NCBI RefSeq assembly: GCF_032911225.1
Contig: NZ_CP136600.1
Location: 1,302,001-1,366,000 of the forward strand
DNA length: 64,000 nucleotides
Reading direction: 5' to 3'
Origin: Thalassotalea fonticola
GTDB taxonomy: Bacteria > Pseudomonadota > Gammaproteobacteria > Enterobacterales > Alteromonadaceae
In this document: positions 54,371 to 63,906 of the stretch, in pieces
Position numbering within the stretch: position 1 is the first letter of the stretch
Layout: each line of letters starts with the position of its first letter
Notes under the pieces: generated by a model
The model's input: the letters and a program-made list of their open reading frames with translations, nothing else
What the model was told of the DNA's origin: nothing
Database searches by the model: none
Translations under genes and position numbers: made by a program

Positions 54371-55588
54371 TTGATAAACCTCTCACTTAAAATAACAGCA
54401 TTAACACTTAGCATATCATGCTTGATGTCTTGCTCAGAGCCAACCATCAAGCAAACTGAACAGCCTTTGAATGGTAAACAACTTGCGCAGAAATACATAA
54501 TTATTGATGGTCACATTGACGTTCCTTACCGACTAGAAAAGCAATGGGATGATGTTACTAAAGCCACTGAAAGTGGCGACTTTGACTATCCAAGGGCAAA
54601 ATCTGGCGGTCTAAATGCGCCATTTATGTCTATCTATATTCCTGCAGCTTTTGATCTAAGTGGTGGCTCTAAACAACTAGCAGACAAATTAATTGACTCA
54701 GTAGAGTCAATAGTCAGTACTGCCCCCGAAAAATTTGCTATCGCTCGTAGTGTCAGCGATGTGCAAAAACATTTTCAGCAAGGTTTAATTTCACTTCCTA
54801 TGGGCATGGAAAACGGCAGTCCAATTGAAGGTAAAATTGAAAACTTACACCATTTTTATAACCGAGGCGTACGTTACATCACCCTGACACACTCAAAAAC
54901 AAATCATATCTCAGATTCATCTTATGACCCATTACGCCCAGCGAGTGGTCTTACTGATTTTGGCAAACAGTTAGTATTAGAAATGAATAAAGTTGGCATG
55001 ATGATAGATGTCTCACATATTTCTGATGATGCGTTTTATCAAGTTATGGACTTAACAGAAGCACCCGTAATTGCTTCTCATTCTTCAGCTCGCAAATTTA
55101 CCCCTGGATTTGAACGTAATATGGGTGATGATATGCTGCTAAAGTTAAAAGAGAATGGTGGTGTTATTCAGATAAACTTTGGCTCTGGTTTTATCGCACA
55201 AGATTCTTTAGAGCACAGAAATACCTACAAAGCAGCGCTGAATGAATTTATGGCAGAAAATACTGTAACCTCTAATAGCGATGAAGTGAAAGTTTTTACC
55301 CAAGAATACTTGGCTAACAACCCCTTCCCATTCGCTTCACTTAATGATGTGCTCGATCATTTCGACCACGTTGTAAAGCTTATCGGAATTGATCATGTAG
55401 GAATAGGCTCTGATTACGATGGTGTTGGCGATAGTTTACCTGTTGGTTTAAAAGATGTAGCAAGTTACCCTAACTTAATTGATGGCTTACTGCAGCGTGG
55501 CTATAGTGAAATGGATATTGAAAAGATCCTTTCGGGTAATGTACTTAGAGTATGGCAAGCCGTTGAAAACTACTCTAATCAACATTGA
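54371..55588 (+). CDS. Membrane dipeptidase (M19 family) lipoprotein
   Basis: The 405-residue protein has a lipoprotein signal ending SCLMSC (Cys21). The renal dipeptidase zinc set is visible: IDGHIDVPYRLE (His, Asp), MENGSPIEG (bridging Glu), DVSHISDDAF (His), ASHSSARKF (His) and IGSDYDGVGD (Asp). M19 enzymes hydrolyse dipeptides, often with a C-terminal D-residue. The start is a TTG at 54371 with GGGA upstream; the next ATG would destroy the signal peptide. An AraC-type regulator gene begins 18 bases downstream. Confidence 0.9.
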   Translation: MINLSLKITALTLSISCLMSCSEPTIKQTEQPLNGKQLAQKYIIIDGHIDVPYRLEKQWDDVTKATESGDFDYPRAKSGGLNAPFMSIYIPAAFDLSGGSKQLADKLIDSVESIVSTAPEKFAIARSVSDVQKHFQQGLISLPMGMENGSPIEGKIENLHHFYNRGVRYITLTHSKTNHISDSSYDPLRPASGLTDFGKQLVLEMNKVGMMIDVSHISDDAFYQVMDLTEAPVIASHSSARKFTPGFERNMGDDMLLKLKENGGVIQINFGSGFIAQDSLEHRNTYKAALNEFMAENTVTSNSDEVKVFTQEYLANNPFPFASLNDVLDHFDHVVKLIGIDHVGIGSDYDGVGDSLPVGLKDVASYPNLIDGLLQRGYSEMDIEKILSGNVLRVWQAVENYSNQH

Positions 55589-55606
55589 TAGCGTTCACAT
55601 ACCATA

Positions 55607-56590
55607 ATGAAAAACCTATATTTACTACAGGCAAAAACTCTAACTCCTATAAAGCAAATACTGGATGAAGCAAATGCGCCTGTAGCAGATATATATGAAA
55701 AAGCATTATTACCCCAAGCAGCATTATTTGATGAAAATATAACAATTTCATGGATTCCATTTCGAAATTTAATGGCAATTATCGAAAGAAAATATCAAGT
55801 AAAAGATTTGGGGTTTATTTTAATTGATAAGATTGGAAATACACACTTAGAGCAATATTTAATTTTTATTCAAAAGCACTCTAGCAACCTACTCGATGCG
55901 TTAGAATTATTTTGCGATATAAACACCTTCACAGCTAATAATAATGATTTATGGATAGAAACGGATAAAGCCGGTCATTGGTTTTGTTACAATCCAATAG
56001 AATATAACAATATAGGTAATAATGTTATTGAACAATATATTCTGGCTTCAATGATTGAAGTAATTCAATATTTAACGCAAAGCTCTTGGACGCCAAAATT
56101 TATCGGTTTAACTCGCTCAGATCATCACTACTCTAGTAATAAATACTTAAAAAATGCCCAATTAGCCTACGGGCAGCCTTCAACAAGAATACTAATAGAT
56201 GAGCAAGTAAAAGAATTAATGCAAACTGGCAGCAAACCGCAAGCAACCTCTATTGCAATAAACAACTTTGCCGCATCAATGGTGGAGCAATTAACCAAGA
56301 TATTACAGCCCTATTTATATGAGTATTTACCTAGCATTGATGATGCAGTAAAAATTACTGGCTTGAGTAAGCGTAGCCTGCAACGTTACCTAGCCAATGA
56401 AGGCATGACCTATCGAAAACTGATTGAATTAATTCGTTTTGAACGATCAAAAAGCTTGCTTGAAAATTCGCTATTAAGCGTAGAGATGATCAGTAAGCAA
56501 TTGCATTATAGTAATTACCATAATTTCAGCAGAGCCTTCAACCGCTGGGCGAAAATGACTCCGACCAAATATAGAACACCCCACCTTTAA
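55607..56590 (+). CDS. AraC family transcriptional regulator
   Basis: The 327-residue regulator has an N-terminal arabinose-binding-like domain of the OruR/ArgR group (about 20-200) and two helix-turn-helix motifs at the C terminus: IDDAVKITGLSKRSLQRYLA and VEMISKQLHYSNYHNFSRAFNRW. The C-terminal ending WAKMTPTKYR is the AraC signature. It lies 18 bases behind the dipeptidase gene and 151 bases before an outer-membrane protein gene, so either may be its target; the inducer is unknown. Confidence 0.88.
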   Translation: MKNLYLLQAKTLTPIKQILDEANAPVADIYEKALLPQAALFDENITISWIPFRNLMAIIERKYQVKDLGFILIDKIGNTHLEQYLIFIQKHSSNLLDALELFCDINTFTANNNDLWIETDKAGHWFCYNPIEYNNIGNNVIEQYILASMIEVIQYLTQSSWTPKFIGLTRSDHHYSSNKYLKNAQLAYGQPSTRILIDEQVKELMQTGSKPQATSIAINNFAASMVEQLTKILQPYLYEYLPSIDDAVKITGLSKRSLQRYLANEGMTYRKLIELIRFERSKSLLENSLLSVEMISKQLHYSNYHNFSRAFNRWAKMTPTKYRTPHL

Positions 56591-56741
56591 GACTGTAAAC
56601 AATAACGTAACAAAACTGTATGATTTGTAATCGTTTGTATTGGCGCCAAATGATATAGATGTATTTAACCTTTAGGCATAACATGCCGGCAATTAATTTA
56701 TAAACATCATCATTTGAAGTGAATCTTCTTAGGACTATAAA

Positions 56742-57572
56742 ATGAAATTTGTAAAATCATTAACTAACCTTGCCCTAGCCGGCCTGCTTACTACGACATC
56801 AGTGTTTGCTACTGAAAAAGAAATTTCAGCTGACGAAGCTGCAAAAGAACTTGCTAACCCCAATACCGCATTTGCTAGTTTAACGTTTAAAAATCAATTT
56901 AAATCGTATGATGATGGGAGCGAAGTTAAACTAACGTTATTCCAACCATCTTTACCGTTTACAATGGACAGTGGCGACAAAGTTATCTTTCGTCCCGCAG
57001 TTCCAATTATTCATGATAACCGTTCTAATGAATCTGGAATTGGTGATATTGGTTTCGATTTAGTGTTCGCTCCAAAGCAAGAAGACCCAACTTCACTAAT
57101 GGCTTTCGGTATGGTTGGCTCTTTACCAACAGGTAGCTCTGATGTTGGTGGTGGTGAAGTTGTTGCTGTAGGCCCCGCGTTATTCCTAGGTAAATTTAAA
57201 GCAGATGGTACCGGCTTAATCGGCGCATATACGTCTCACCTTGAAAGTATCGATGAAGGTGAGTTAGGTGACGCTGGTAAAATGAGCGTAACGTCTTCAC
57301 AATTAATGTGGATCAACATTGAGCAAGGTGGTTGGACTTGGGGCTCTGCACCAAAAGTTGAATATAATCACGAGATTGAAGATGAAAAATTAACATTACC
57401 TGTTAACTTTACGGTCAGTAAAACAACGATTTTAGGCGGCCGCGCTTGGAAATTTGGTATGGACTTTGATTATTACGTAGAAAAGAATGATCTATACACT
57501 CCTGATTACATGATCACGTTTTCAATCACTCCTGTAGTTGAAAATGTAATAAATACTTGGATACATAACTAA
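56742..57572 (+). CDS. Outer-membrane transporter-like protein
   Basis: The 276-residue protein has a signal peptide cleaved after SVFA and a strand-rich body with segments FRPAVPIIH, GIGDIGFDLVFAP and GMVGSLPTGSSDVGGG. These resemble the transporter proteins of the MetA/phenol-degradation meta-pathway barrel family. It probably forms an outer-membrane barrel; the solute is unknown. It follows an AraC gene and has its own terminator. Confidence 0.75.
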   Translation: MKFVKSLTNLALAGLLTTTSVFATEKEISADEAAKELANPNTAFASLTFKNQFKSYDDGSEVKLTLFQPSLPFTMDSGDKVIFRPAVPIIHDNRSNESGIGDIGFDLVFAPKQEDPTSLMAFGMVGSLPTGSSDVGGGEVVAVGPALFLGKFKADGTGLIGAYTSHLESIDEGELGDAGKMSVTSSQLMWINIEQGGWTWGSAPKVEYNHEIEDEKLTLPVNFTVSKTTILGGRAWKFGMDFDYYVEKNDLYTPDYMITFSITPVVENVINTWIHN

Positions 57573-57609
57573 ATCCAGTCAGATAAATAATAGATTTTAT
57601 GTAAAAGAG

Positions 57610-57643
57610 GCAGAGTTAAACAATTTTTAACTCTGCGCTTTTG
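57610..57643 (+). terminator. Terminator of the outer-membrane protein gene
   Basis: A perfect 11-bp stem is formed by GCAGAGTTAAA (57610-57620) and TTTAACTCTGC (57626-57636). GCTTTTGT follows. Confidence 0.82.
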
Positions 57644-57661
57644 TATTATTAGATATTAAAT

Positions 57662-57855
57662 CCTGAAATAAATTCAGGAAAATATGGTTAGTGTTTAGCC
57701 ATGCTATATTACGAAACAACCACCACAAACATTACTGAACGACTATCATCATTTACTGAACGACTACCACCATTTACTGAACGACTACCACCATTTACTG
57801 AACGACTACCACCATTTACTGAACGACTACCACCATTTACTGAACTTGTTTCAGT
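57662..57855. repeat. 21-bp tandem array with flanking palindromes
   Basis: Five copies of a 21-base unit (ACTGAACGACTACCACCATTT) run from 57734 to 57838. The first differs at two bases and the others are identical. A 17-base palindrome of the CCTGAA...TTCAGG family lies on each side (57662-57678 and 57839-57855). The array appears to have grown out of the palindrome end. Confidence 0.9.
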
Positions 57856-57859
57856 ATCT

Positions 57860-58597
57860 CTAGTCTATTTTATTAAACTGTAAATCCCAAACACCATGGC
57901 CTAAATTTTGGCCACGATTTTCAAATTTGGTTAACGGTCTAGAATCAGGGCGAGGTACATAGTCTTGAGTTTCAGACAAGTTATTAAACCCAGGTGCTGT
58001 TTTCATGTCTTCTAACATACATTCAGCGTAGTTTTCCCAATCGGTTGCCATGTGGAAGATACCGTCTACTTTTAATGCGCCGCGAATACTTTCAATAAAC
58101 TCAGGCTTTACTATACGGCGTTTATGATGCTTAGCTTTATGCCAAGGATCAGGGAAAAACAATTGTACTGTATCAACTGTTCCTTTAGGAATACAGTCTG
58201 CTAATATTTCTATCGCATCGTGTTCGTATACTTTTAAATTTGTTACACCTTCAGCTTCAGCCTCAGCAATACAAGCACCTACACCTGGACGATGCACTTC
58301 AATGCCAATAAAGTTTATCTCTGGTGCCGCTTTAGCCATAGCAACTAACGACTTACCCATACCAAAACCAATTTCTAAGGTAATAGGATTGTCATTACCA
58401 AATAATGTTTTAGCACTTATCATTCCATCAGCATGGTTCAACCCCATAGTATCCCATAAAGTATCTAATGCACGGGCTTGGGCTTTCGTTAACCGACCTT
58501 CACGCTTTACAAAACTGCGCACTTTACGAATGTACTTTCCTTCCGCTTGTGCTTGCTCAATGGTTTTGTGTTTTTGTTGGTGATTTTCATTAGTCAT
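57860..58597 (-). CDS. trmB: tRNA (guanine-N7)-methyltransferase
   Basis: The 245-residue SAM-dependent enzyme has [18 protein letters not shown] (SAM site), [33 protein letters not shown] and the C-terminal [15 protein letters not shown], all TrmB hallmarks. It methylates G46 in the tRNA variable loop. Its neighbours yggL, mutY and yggX are the usual gammaproteobacterial set. Confidence 0.96.
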   Translation of the reverse strand: MTNENHQQKHKTIEQAQAEGKYIRKVRSFVKREGRLTKAQARALDTLWDTMGLNHADGMISAKTLFGNDNPITLEIGFGMGKSLVAMAKAAPEINFIGIEVHRPGVGACIAEAEAEGVTNLKVYEHDAIEILADCIPKGTVDTVQLFFPDPWHKAKHHKRRIVKPEFIESIRGALKVDGIFHMATDWENYAECMLEDMKTAPGFNNLSETQDYVPRPDSRPLTKFENRGQNLGHGVWDLQFNKID

Positions 58598-58759
58598 ATA
58601 ACTTTTACTCTATTGCTTGTTCGAAAAACGGGGTTATACCAATTTGATATTTTAGATGATAAAATAGCGGGCGCTATTATCGTTTTTTTACGCAGATAAC
58701 TCAATAACCCTATTCTAAATTAAACAAGGTTATTGCGTTTTTATATGATTATTTAGCGG

Positions 58760-59095
58760 TTATGCCCACCAAACATCATATAAATCAGATACTGCCACAG
58801 ATTTAGCGCCAGCATTGGTTAACCAGGCTTCAACATCTTTACGATTCTCATCTGTACACTTACCAAGCTTTTGAGTACATACCAAGCCATGCCAAATTAA
58901 ATCGCCTTCGCCACCAAAACCTAAACCATTTGGCTCGATAACTTCGTCAAAAAATTTATCCATAAATTCATCAATCGCTTCATCTGTCGTACCTTCAGCA
59001 AACTGCCAAGCTAAATCAAAGCCTAATTCTTGAAACTCATCTACGCGCATTTTTTTACGTAAACGGCGACTACGGTTGCTTACTTTTTCTGTCAT
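58760..59095 (-). CDS. yggL: YggL family protein (DUF469)
   Basis: This 111-residue protein begins with a basic segment RSRRLRKKMRVDEFQELGFD and ends with the conserved VSDLYDVWWA. The family has been associated with the large ribosomal subunit; the role is not fully known. Its position between trmB and mutY is as in E. coli. Confidence 0.9.
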   Translation of the reverse strand: MTEKVSNRSRRLRKKMRVDEFQELGFDLAWQFAEGTTDEAIDEFMDKFFDEVIEPNGLGFGGEGDLIWHGLVCTQKLGKCTDENRKDVEAWLTNAGAKSVAVSDLYDVWWA

Positions 59096-59298
59096 GATAA
59101 TCCCTAATTAATGTTCAATTTAAACCCATATAACCCTGATTAAAAAGATATAAAAAGAGTAACAAGTATTTATGGTGCGAAGAATAGTGCTAAATGAACA
59201 AATTGCCAAGTTTTATTGCAGCTAAAGACAAACTTATTTGTCGTGGATCAACCAAGCTAAAAGCGCTACACTCGCGGATATAGTAGTAAATAACAATA

Positions 59299-60393
59299 AT
59301 GATAATCATGTCTTTTAGTGAAAATGTTTTAACTTGGTTTGACAACCAAGGCCGCAAACACTTACCTTGGCAACAAAGTAAAACTCCGTACAGTGTATGG
59401 ATTTCAGAGGTAATGCTACAACAAACTCAAGTTGCCACTGTCATCCCGTTTTATCAACGCTTTATGAATAGCTTTCCTGCAATTACCGACTTAGCCAATG
59501 CTGATGAAGATTTAGTGTTACACCACTGGACTGGTTTAGGCTATTACGCCCGGGCACGTAACCTGCATAAAGCGGCCAAAATAATACGCGATGAATATGA
59601 TGGAGTGTTCCCTGAGAACATAGATGAAGTAATAGCCCTTCCTGGTATTGGTCGAAGTACAGCTGGCGCAATATTATCTCTGGCGCTTAACCAGCACCAC
59701 CCTATTCTCGATGGTAATGTTAAACGAGTATTAGCTCGGTACCATATGGTATCCGGATACCCTGGGCAAAGTGCCTTTGATAAACAGTTATGGCTGTTAT
59801 CAGAAAAACTGACTCCGGAGCAAGGCGTTGCCAACTTTAATCAAGCGATGATGGATTTAGGCGCCATACGCTGTACACGCAGTAAACCTAGTTGCACTGA
59901 ATGCCCACTAAAAGAAAACTGCCAAGCATTTTTCCATGAAAAACAAGCTGAGTTTCCCGGAAAAAAGCCTAAAAAAGATAAACCTATTAAGCAAACTATT
60001 ATGGTTATGTTTACCAATGAAGACTCGGTATTAATGTATAAACGACCACCAACAGGCATTTGGGGCGGTTTATGGAGCTTTTATGAAATAGAAACATTTG
60101 ATGAATTACCACGACTTGAAAAGGAGCTAGGCCTTACAATAACCAGTAAAAATGAATTAAAGGGCTTTCGGCATACATTTTCACACTTCCACTTAGATAT
60201 AAAGCCATTACAAGCAACGGTTGAAAGCTTAAGTGATAGTACAAATGGAGTAATTATTAATGAAAATGATCAACAGCTTTGGTACCATCTTCAACGCGGC
60301 GCAAATGTAGGATTAGCCGCATCAAGTAAGACTTTATTATCATTAATAAATGAACATATTATTGAACAACCAATCAAAGAGAAACAATTATGA
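59299..60393 (+). CDS. mutY: Adenine DNA glycosylase
   Basis: The 364-residue base-excision enzyme has the helix-hairpin-helix [13 protein letters not shown] with catalytic Asp in [12 protein letters not shown], Glu in [13 protein letters not shown] and the 4Fe-4S cluster ligands in [19 protein letters not shown]-terminal NUDIX-like domain (residues 230-355) recognises 8-oxoguanine. It removes adenine paired with 8-oxoG. A second ATG at 59308 fits the usual MutY N terminus equally well; neither start has a clear ribosome binding site. The stop overlaps yggX (ATGA). Confidence 0.96.
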   Translation: MIIMSFSENVLTWFDNQGRKHLPWQQSKTPYSVWISEVMLQQTQVATVIPFYQRFMNSFPAITDLANADEDLVLHHWTGLGYYARARNLHKAAKIIRDEYDGVFPENIDEVIALPGIGRSTAGAILSLALNQHHPILDGNVKRVLARYHMVSGYPGQSAFDKQLWLLSEKLTPEQGVANFNQAMMDLGAIRCTRSKPSCTECPLKENCQAFFHEKQAEFPGKKPKKDKPIKQTIMVMFTNEDSVLMYKRPPTGIWGGLWSFYEIETFDELPRLEKELGLTITSKNELKGFRHTFSHFHLDIKPLQATVESLSDSTNGVIINENDQQLWYHLQRGANVGLAASSKTLLSLINEHIIEQPIKEKQL

Positions 60394-60662
60394 GCCGTAA
60401 AGTATTCTGTCAGCATTTTAATAAAGAAGATGATGGTTTAGATTTTCAATTTTATCCTGGCGATATTGGAAAAAACATTTTTGATAACATTGGCAAAGAA
60501 GCTTGGGGAATTTGGCAGAAAAAACAAACCATGCTTATTAACGAACATAAGTTATCTATGATGAACCCAGAAGATAGAAAATTTCTAGAAGAAACTATGG
60601 TGGCATTTTTATTTGAAGGTAAAGAGCCAGAAATCGAAGGCTATACACCAGAGAAAAAGTAA
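60390..60662 (+). CDS. yggX: Fe(2+)-trafficking protein YggX
   Basis: The 90-residue protein has the signature [18 protein letters not shown] with the single conserved Cys and a helical tail. YggX protects iron-sulphur clusters from oxidative damage and is thought to help load or repair clusters such as that of MutY, with which it is translationally coupled by a four-base overlap. Confidence 0.95.
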   Translation: MSRKVFCQHFNKEDDGLDFQFYPGDIGKNIFDNIGKEAWGIWQKKQTMLINEHKLSMMNPEDRKFLEETMVAFLFEGKEPEIEGYTPEKK

Positions 60663-60761
60663 GCATTGTTAATAAAACGATAAATAATCGTCTAGTTTTG
60701 CTCAATAAATCGATAGATTGGATTAAAAATAGCCAAACAAACATTTATTTGAAAAAAGTAG

Positions 60762-60796
60762 TTGACTGAATAACAGAAAAACAGTCTAATAGCGCC
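60762..60796 (+). promoter_or_regulatory. Sigma-70 promoter of the tRNA-Phe/tRNA-Thr operon
   Basis: A -35 element TTGACT (60762-60767), a 17-base spacer and a -10 element TCTAAT (60785-60790) are followed by a GC-rich discriminator AGCGCCCG. The GC-rich discriminator is typical of stringently controlled stable-RNA promoters. Confidence 0.75.
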
Positions 60797-60836
60797 CGTC
60801 TTCAAGGCAAAGCCAAAAAGCTTAGTCAAACGAAGC

Positions 60837-60912
60837 GCCCCGATAGCTCAGTTGGTAGAGCAGCGGATTGAAAATCCGCGTGTCCCTGGTTCAAATCCGG
60901 GTCGGGGCACCA
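60837..60912 (+). tRNA. tRNA-Phe (GAA)
   Basis: A 76-base cloverleaf with acceptor stem GCCCCGA/TCGGGGC, anticodon loop TTGAAAA (anticodon GAA) and encoded CCA. It is first in a two-tRNA operon. Confidence 0.97.
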
Positions 60913-61006
60913 TTAATTTCAGAGACAATGATTAATTGTTGTTTCGGTGCCAAGATACGATAACTCAAGTTTAAATTTAGTTTGACTATCGCACACAGTT
61001 TTGTGT

Positions 61007-61082
<76 letters not shown>

Positions 61083-61090
61083 TTTATATC

Positions 61091-61121
61091 AAAGCCTCAG
61101 CAGAAATGCTGAGGCTTTTTT
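61091..61121 (+). terminator. Terminator of the tRNA operon
   Basis: A perfect 12-bp stem (61091-61102 with 61107-61118, AAAGCCTCAGCA) carries a GAAA tetraloop and ends in a T run. Confidence 0.92.
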
Positions 61122-61398
61122 ATTTGTATTGTCCCGTCCTGAAATAGGTTTACACTTTTAGGATTTATTTATTTTTAGCTTTTAATTACTCCAATGCGAA
61201 ATAAGCTACCTTTAACTCAAATATTGTTAATGGCTATTTTAGGCTCGAAGTTTACCGCTTAATGGGTTTCCCCAACCTTTAATTACCCACATTTGTAACA
61301 AAACATTTAATTGATTATAAAACAATTTTTCTTTAAAAAATAATGATATAGAATCAATTTCAGTTACAGTAATTAAACTTAATAAATCAAGGAATGAT
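61122..61398. other. Intergenic region after the tRNA operon
   Basis: AT-rich DNA of about 280 bases. A half-palindrome TCCTGAAATAGGTTTACAC near 61138 resembles both the dispersed CCTGAA family and an insertion-sequence end, but no partner end is present. The promoter of the following lipoprotein gene must lie here; I see no firm match. Confidence 0.4.
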
Positions 61399-63219
61399 AT
61401 GAACAAATTGAATTTATTTCTCGTATTTTTTTGTCTGACGTATTTGTCTGCCTGTGGCGAAACAAAACCGACAGTAAATAAAGCCCCCGTTATTACCATA
61501 GAATCAACGCTAATAATAAACAGTGGCTCTACCGTTGAACTTAGCGCAGTTATATCTGATCCCGAAGGAGATACAGTCAATATTACTTGGCAGGCGGATA
61601 ACCAGGAGGTGAGTTTTACTGAGCCTAATGAATCATCTACTTCAATCACCTTCCCGACAACCAATATAGATATGGTTGTCGTAATAACCCTCATAGCTAA
61701 AGATAACGCGGGCAACTCAAGTCAAAAATCAATCTCTGCTGAAATTAAGGCTGACACTACAACAAATGAAGCACCGATAATTAGCATGCCTGCTGACCAA
61801 AAAGCCTTAGGAGGGCAAAACATTGTACTGATTGCCACAGTACAAGACCCACAAGATGATGATGTGTCAGTGGAGTGGTATGCGGAAAATGCAGATATAA
61901 CTTTTTCTGATAAGAATAATTTAACCACCACTCTCGCCCTGCCCGATGTGAACAGTGAATTAACCACCACTATCACCTTAAAAGCTACAAATACACAACA
62001 GAACCAAAGTGAAAAAACACTTCAGCTAATTATAACGCCAAATAATAGTGAGCCAGCGCCTACGGTTAATATAGAACTGGTAGAACACTTTAATACCATA
62101 TCAGGTGATGTCACCACCCTTAGTGCGCGCTTAACCAGTAATGTTGAATTAGAGTCAGTTTTATGGGATGTAAATTCTTTAAATGTTAACGATGAATCTA
62201 TCGAAAACATCACCCAAGGCAATGTCACCGAATCAATAATTACCTTTACTGCCCCGCCAGTAAACCAATTGACTGAATTTCCTGTCAAAGTTAGTGCAGT
62301 TACCGCTCAAGATGGTACATTTATGGCCGATAGTGTTGTTTCTATCGCTGTTGATAGCACGTATACACTAAGGGTGACTTTACCCGAAACAGTAACGGTA
62401 GACGAGAGTACAAGTACGAGCATTACGCCAATAATTGAAAGCTCACATGCAGTTGACTCTTACCAGTGGCGCTGGTTATCAGAGCAAACACTAACATTAT
62501 TAACACCAAATAATAAAGTACTGAGTATATCAGCACCTTCGGTAGACTCAGATATTCAAGGGCAACTTGAGCTAACAGTAATAATGGGAAATCTAAGCCA
62601 AACCGTTACCACTGAACTCACCATAGAAAACCAAGAGACTGCAAGTGATGTTATTGTAACGGCTTCCAAGCTAATTGCGGTAAAAGGCCAAGCAATTACA
62701 CTTAATGTGATTACAGAAAATTTCGAACAAATTAAACAATGGTCTTGGCAAGTATCAAATGTGCAAGGTAGCAACATCAGTGAAAGCAATAAACACTTTG
62801 AAATAACCGCTCCCGATGTTACCGGCCAACAAACCATGACGATTACTTATCACGCCACATTAATTGATGGCAGTGAAGTTATGAAAATAGCAAACATAAC
62901 GGTATTATCAGAATCTATTGCCAGAAGCTCTTTTAATTTTGATGCGGGCGATATTCCTATAATTTACAACAATATTGAGAAAACCTACGCTTTCAGCTTT
63001 ACTGATCAGCACGGCTTAGTAGATGCATTATCGATTGACCAAAGCTTAACATTCAGCACCTTCGAAAAAGTTGAATTAACACGCGATGGGGCTCAAATGA
63101 ACCTAGTATTAAAAACGAGTACGATAACCGCTGACTATATTGACTTTATGTCACTCAATATTGTTTATGGGGATTATGTGCAACAATATCCTATTCAATT
63201 AAAAATGCGAGTTAATTAA
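61399..63219 (+). CDS. Lipoprotein with Ig/PKD-like repeats
   Basis: The 606-residue protein has a lipoprotein signal ending YLSAC (Cys19). The body is built of repeated beta-sandwich-like units of about 85-100 residues, with recurring patterns such as GSTVELSAVISDPEGDTVNITW (about 43-65) and GGQNIVLIATVQDPQDDDVSVEW (about 133-155). The first two carry the PKD/cadherin-like Asp-Pro calcium-type loop and the later ones are more degenerate. No catalytic domain is visible. It is probably an envelope-anchored adhesion or scaffold protein. It stands alone behind the tRNA operon. Confidence 0.75.
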   Translation: MNKLNLFLVFFCLTYLSACGETKPTVNKAPVITIESTLIINSGSTVELSAVISDPEGDTVNITWQADNQEVSFTEPNESSTSITFPTTNIDMVVVITLIAKDNAGNSSQKSISAEIKADTTTNEAPIISMPADQKALGGQNIVLIATVQDPQDDDVSVEWYAENADITFSDKNNLTTTLALPDVNSELTTTITLKATNTQQNQSEKTLQLIITPNNSEPAPTVNIELVEHFNTISGDVTTLSARLTSNVELESVLWDVNSLNVNDESIENITQGNVTESIITFTAPPVNQLTEFPVKVSAVTAQDGTFMADSVVSIAVDSTYTLRVTLPETVTVDESTSTSITPIIESSHAVDSYQWRWLSEQTLTLLTPNNKVLSISAPSVDSDIQGQLELTVIMGNLSQTVTTELTIENQETASDVIVTASKLIAVKGQAITLNVITENFEQIKQWSWQVSNVQGSNISESNKHFEITAPDVTGQQTMTITYHATLIDGSEVMKIANITVLSESIARSSFNFDAGDIPIIYNNIEKTYAFSFTDQHGLVDALSIDQSLTFSTFEKVELTRDGAQMNLVLKTSTITADYIDFMSLNIVYGDYVQQYPIQLKMRVN

Positions 63220-63251
63220 AAGCCATAAGTTGAAAGAAGGCTAAGTACTAG

Positions 63252-63279
63252 AAGCGCTGTTTGATAATAAACAACGCTT
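63252..63279. terminator. Convergent terminator
   Basis: AAGCGCTGTTT (63252-63262) pairs with AAACAACGCTT (63269-63279) at ten of eleven positions. It lies between the converging lipoprotein and TetR genes. Confidence 0.6.
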
Positions 63280-63309
63280 TAGCTAACAAATTGTTGCCTG
63301 CGAATGCTG

Positions 63310-63906
63310 TTAACTCTGATAATTACCAAGGAACATCGTCACGGCTGAGCTAATAATATCCTGTTGCTGTGATTTATCAGGAAATGGTTGGCCTTGTACT
63401 ACTTGTGGCCAAAAACAAAAACCTTTAAGTAAAGCAAAGAACTGAGTAGTCGCAAACTCGGCATCATCCACTTTTAATACGCCATCAGCATTTGCGGCAC
63501 TAATCCAGCCAGATAAATTACCATCACGTTTTTCAACTTCTGCTAGTGCTTGATTAATACGGTGGGGAGAGTGCATAGCCTCGGCCATTATGACTTTAGC
63601 CAAATCAATAAACGCCGGATCAGACAATAAACGAAGTTCTTGTTCAGCAATGTCAGTTAACTGCAACGCTAAACTCTTATCTGCCTGATAATGAATAGAG
63701 ACTGCAGTGGTGAATAATGCCAACATTTGTTTAATAATCGCATCAAATAATAAATTTTTACTCGCAAAATGATTATAAACAGTACGCTTGGAAACCCCTG
63801 CGCTATGGGCAATTTGATCCATACTCGTGGTTTCAAAACCCTTGTTTTTAAATTCACTGATAGCTGCAGCGATTATTGCTTGATTTTTTTCGTTACTTCT
63901 AGCCAT
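63310..63906 (-). CDS. TetR/AcrR family transcriptional regulator
   Basis: The 198-residue regulator has an N-terminal helix-turn-helix (residues 10-56: AIISAAISEF region, TTSMDQIAHSAGVSKRTVYNHFASKNLLF) and a helical ligand domain. The C-terminal half resembles AcrR-type efflux regulators. I use the ATG at 63906, preceded by AGGA seven bases upstream; an in-frame ATG 23 codons earlier has an unlikely N terminus. Its target is probably beyond the right edge of the window. Confidence 0.87.
   Translation of the reverse strand: MARSNEKNQAIIAAAISEFKNKGFETTSMDQIAHSAGVSKRTVYNHFASKNLLFDAIIKQMLALFTTAVSIHYQADKSLALQLTDIAEQELRLLSDPAFIDLAKVIMAEAMHSPHRINQALAEVEKRDGNLSGWISAANADGVLKVDDAEFATTQFFALLKGFCFWPQVVQGQPFPDKSQQQDIISSAVTMFLGNYQS

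Noticed and set aside
57701..57883. 60-codon open frame encoding a TERLPPF heptad repeat
   Set aside because: It is produced by the 21-bp tandem array, has no ribosome binding site, and its ends lie in dispersed palindromes.
58660..58690. Hairpin with a T run between yggL and trmB as a terminator
   Set aside because: The T run is on the plus strand while both genes are read from the minus strand, so it is not positioned to end either transcript.
61130..61160. Possible insertion-sequence end (CCTGAAATAGGTTTACAC)
   Set aside because: No opposite end, transposase remnant or target duplication is visible nearby.
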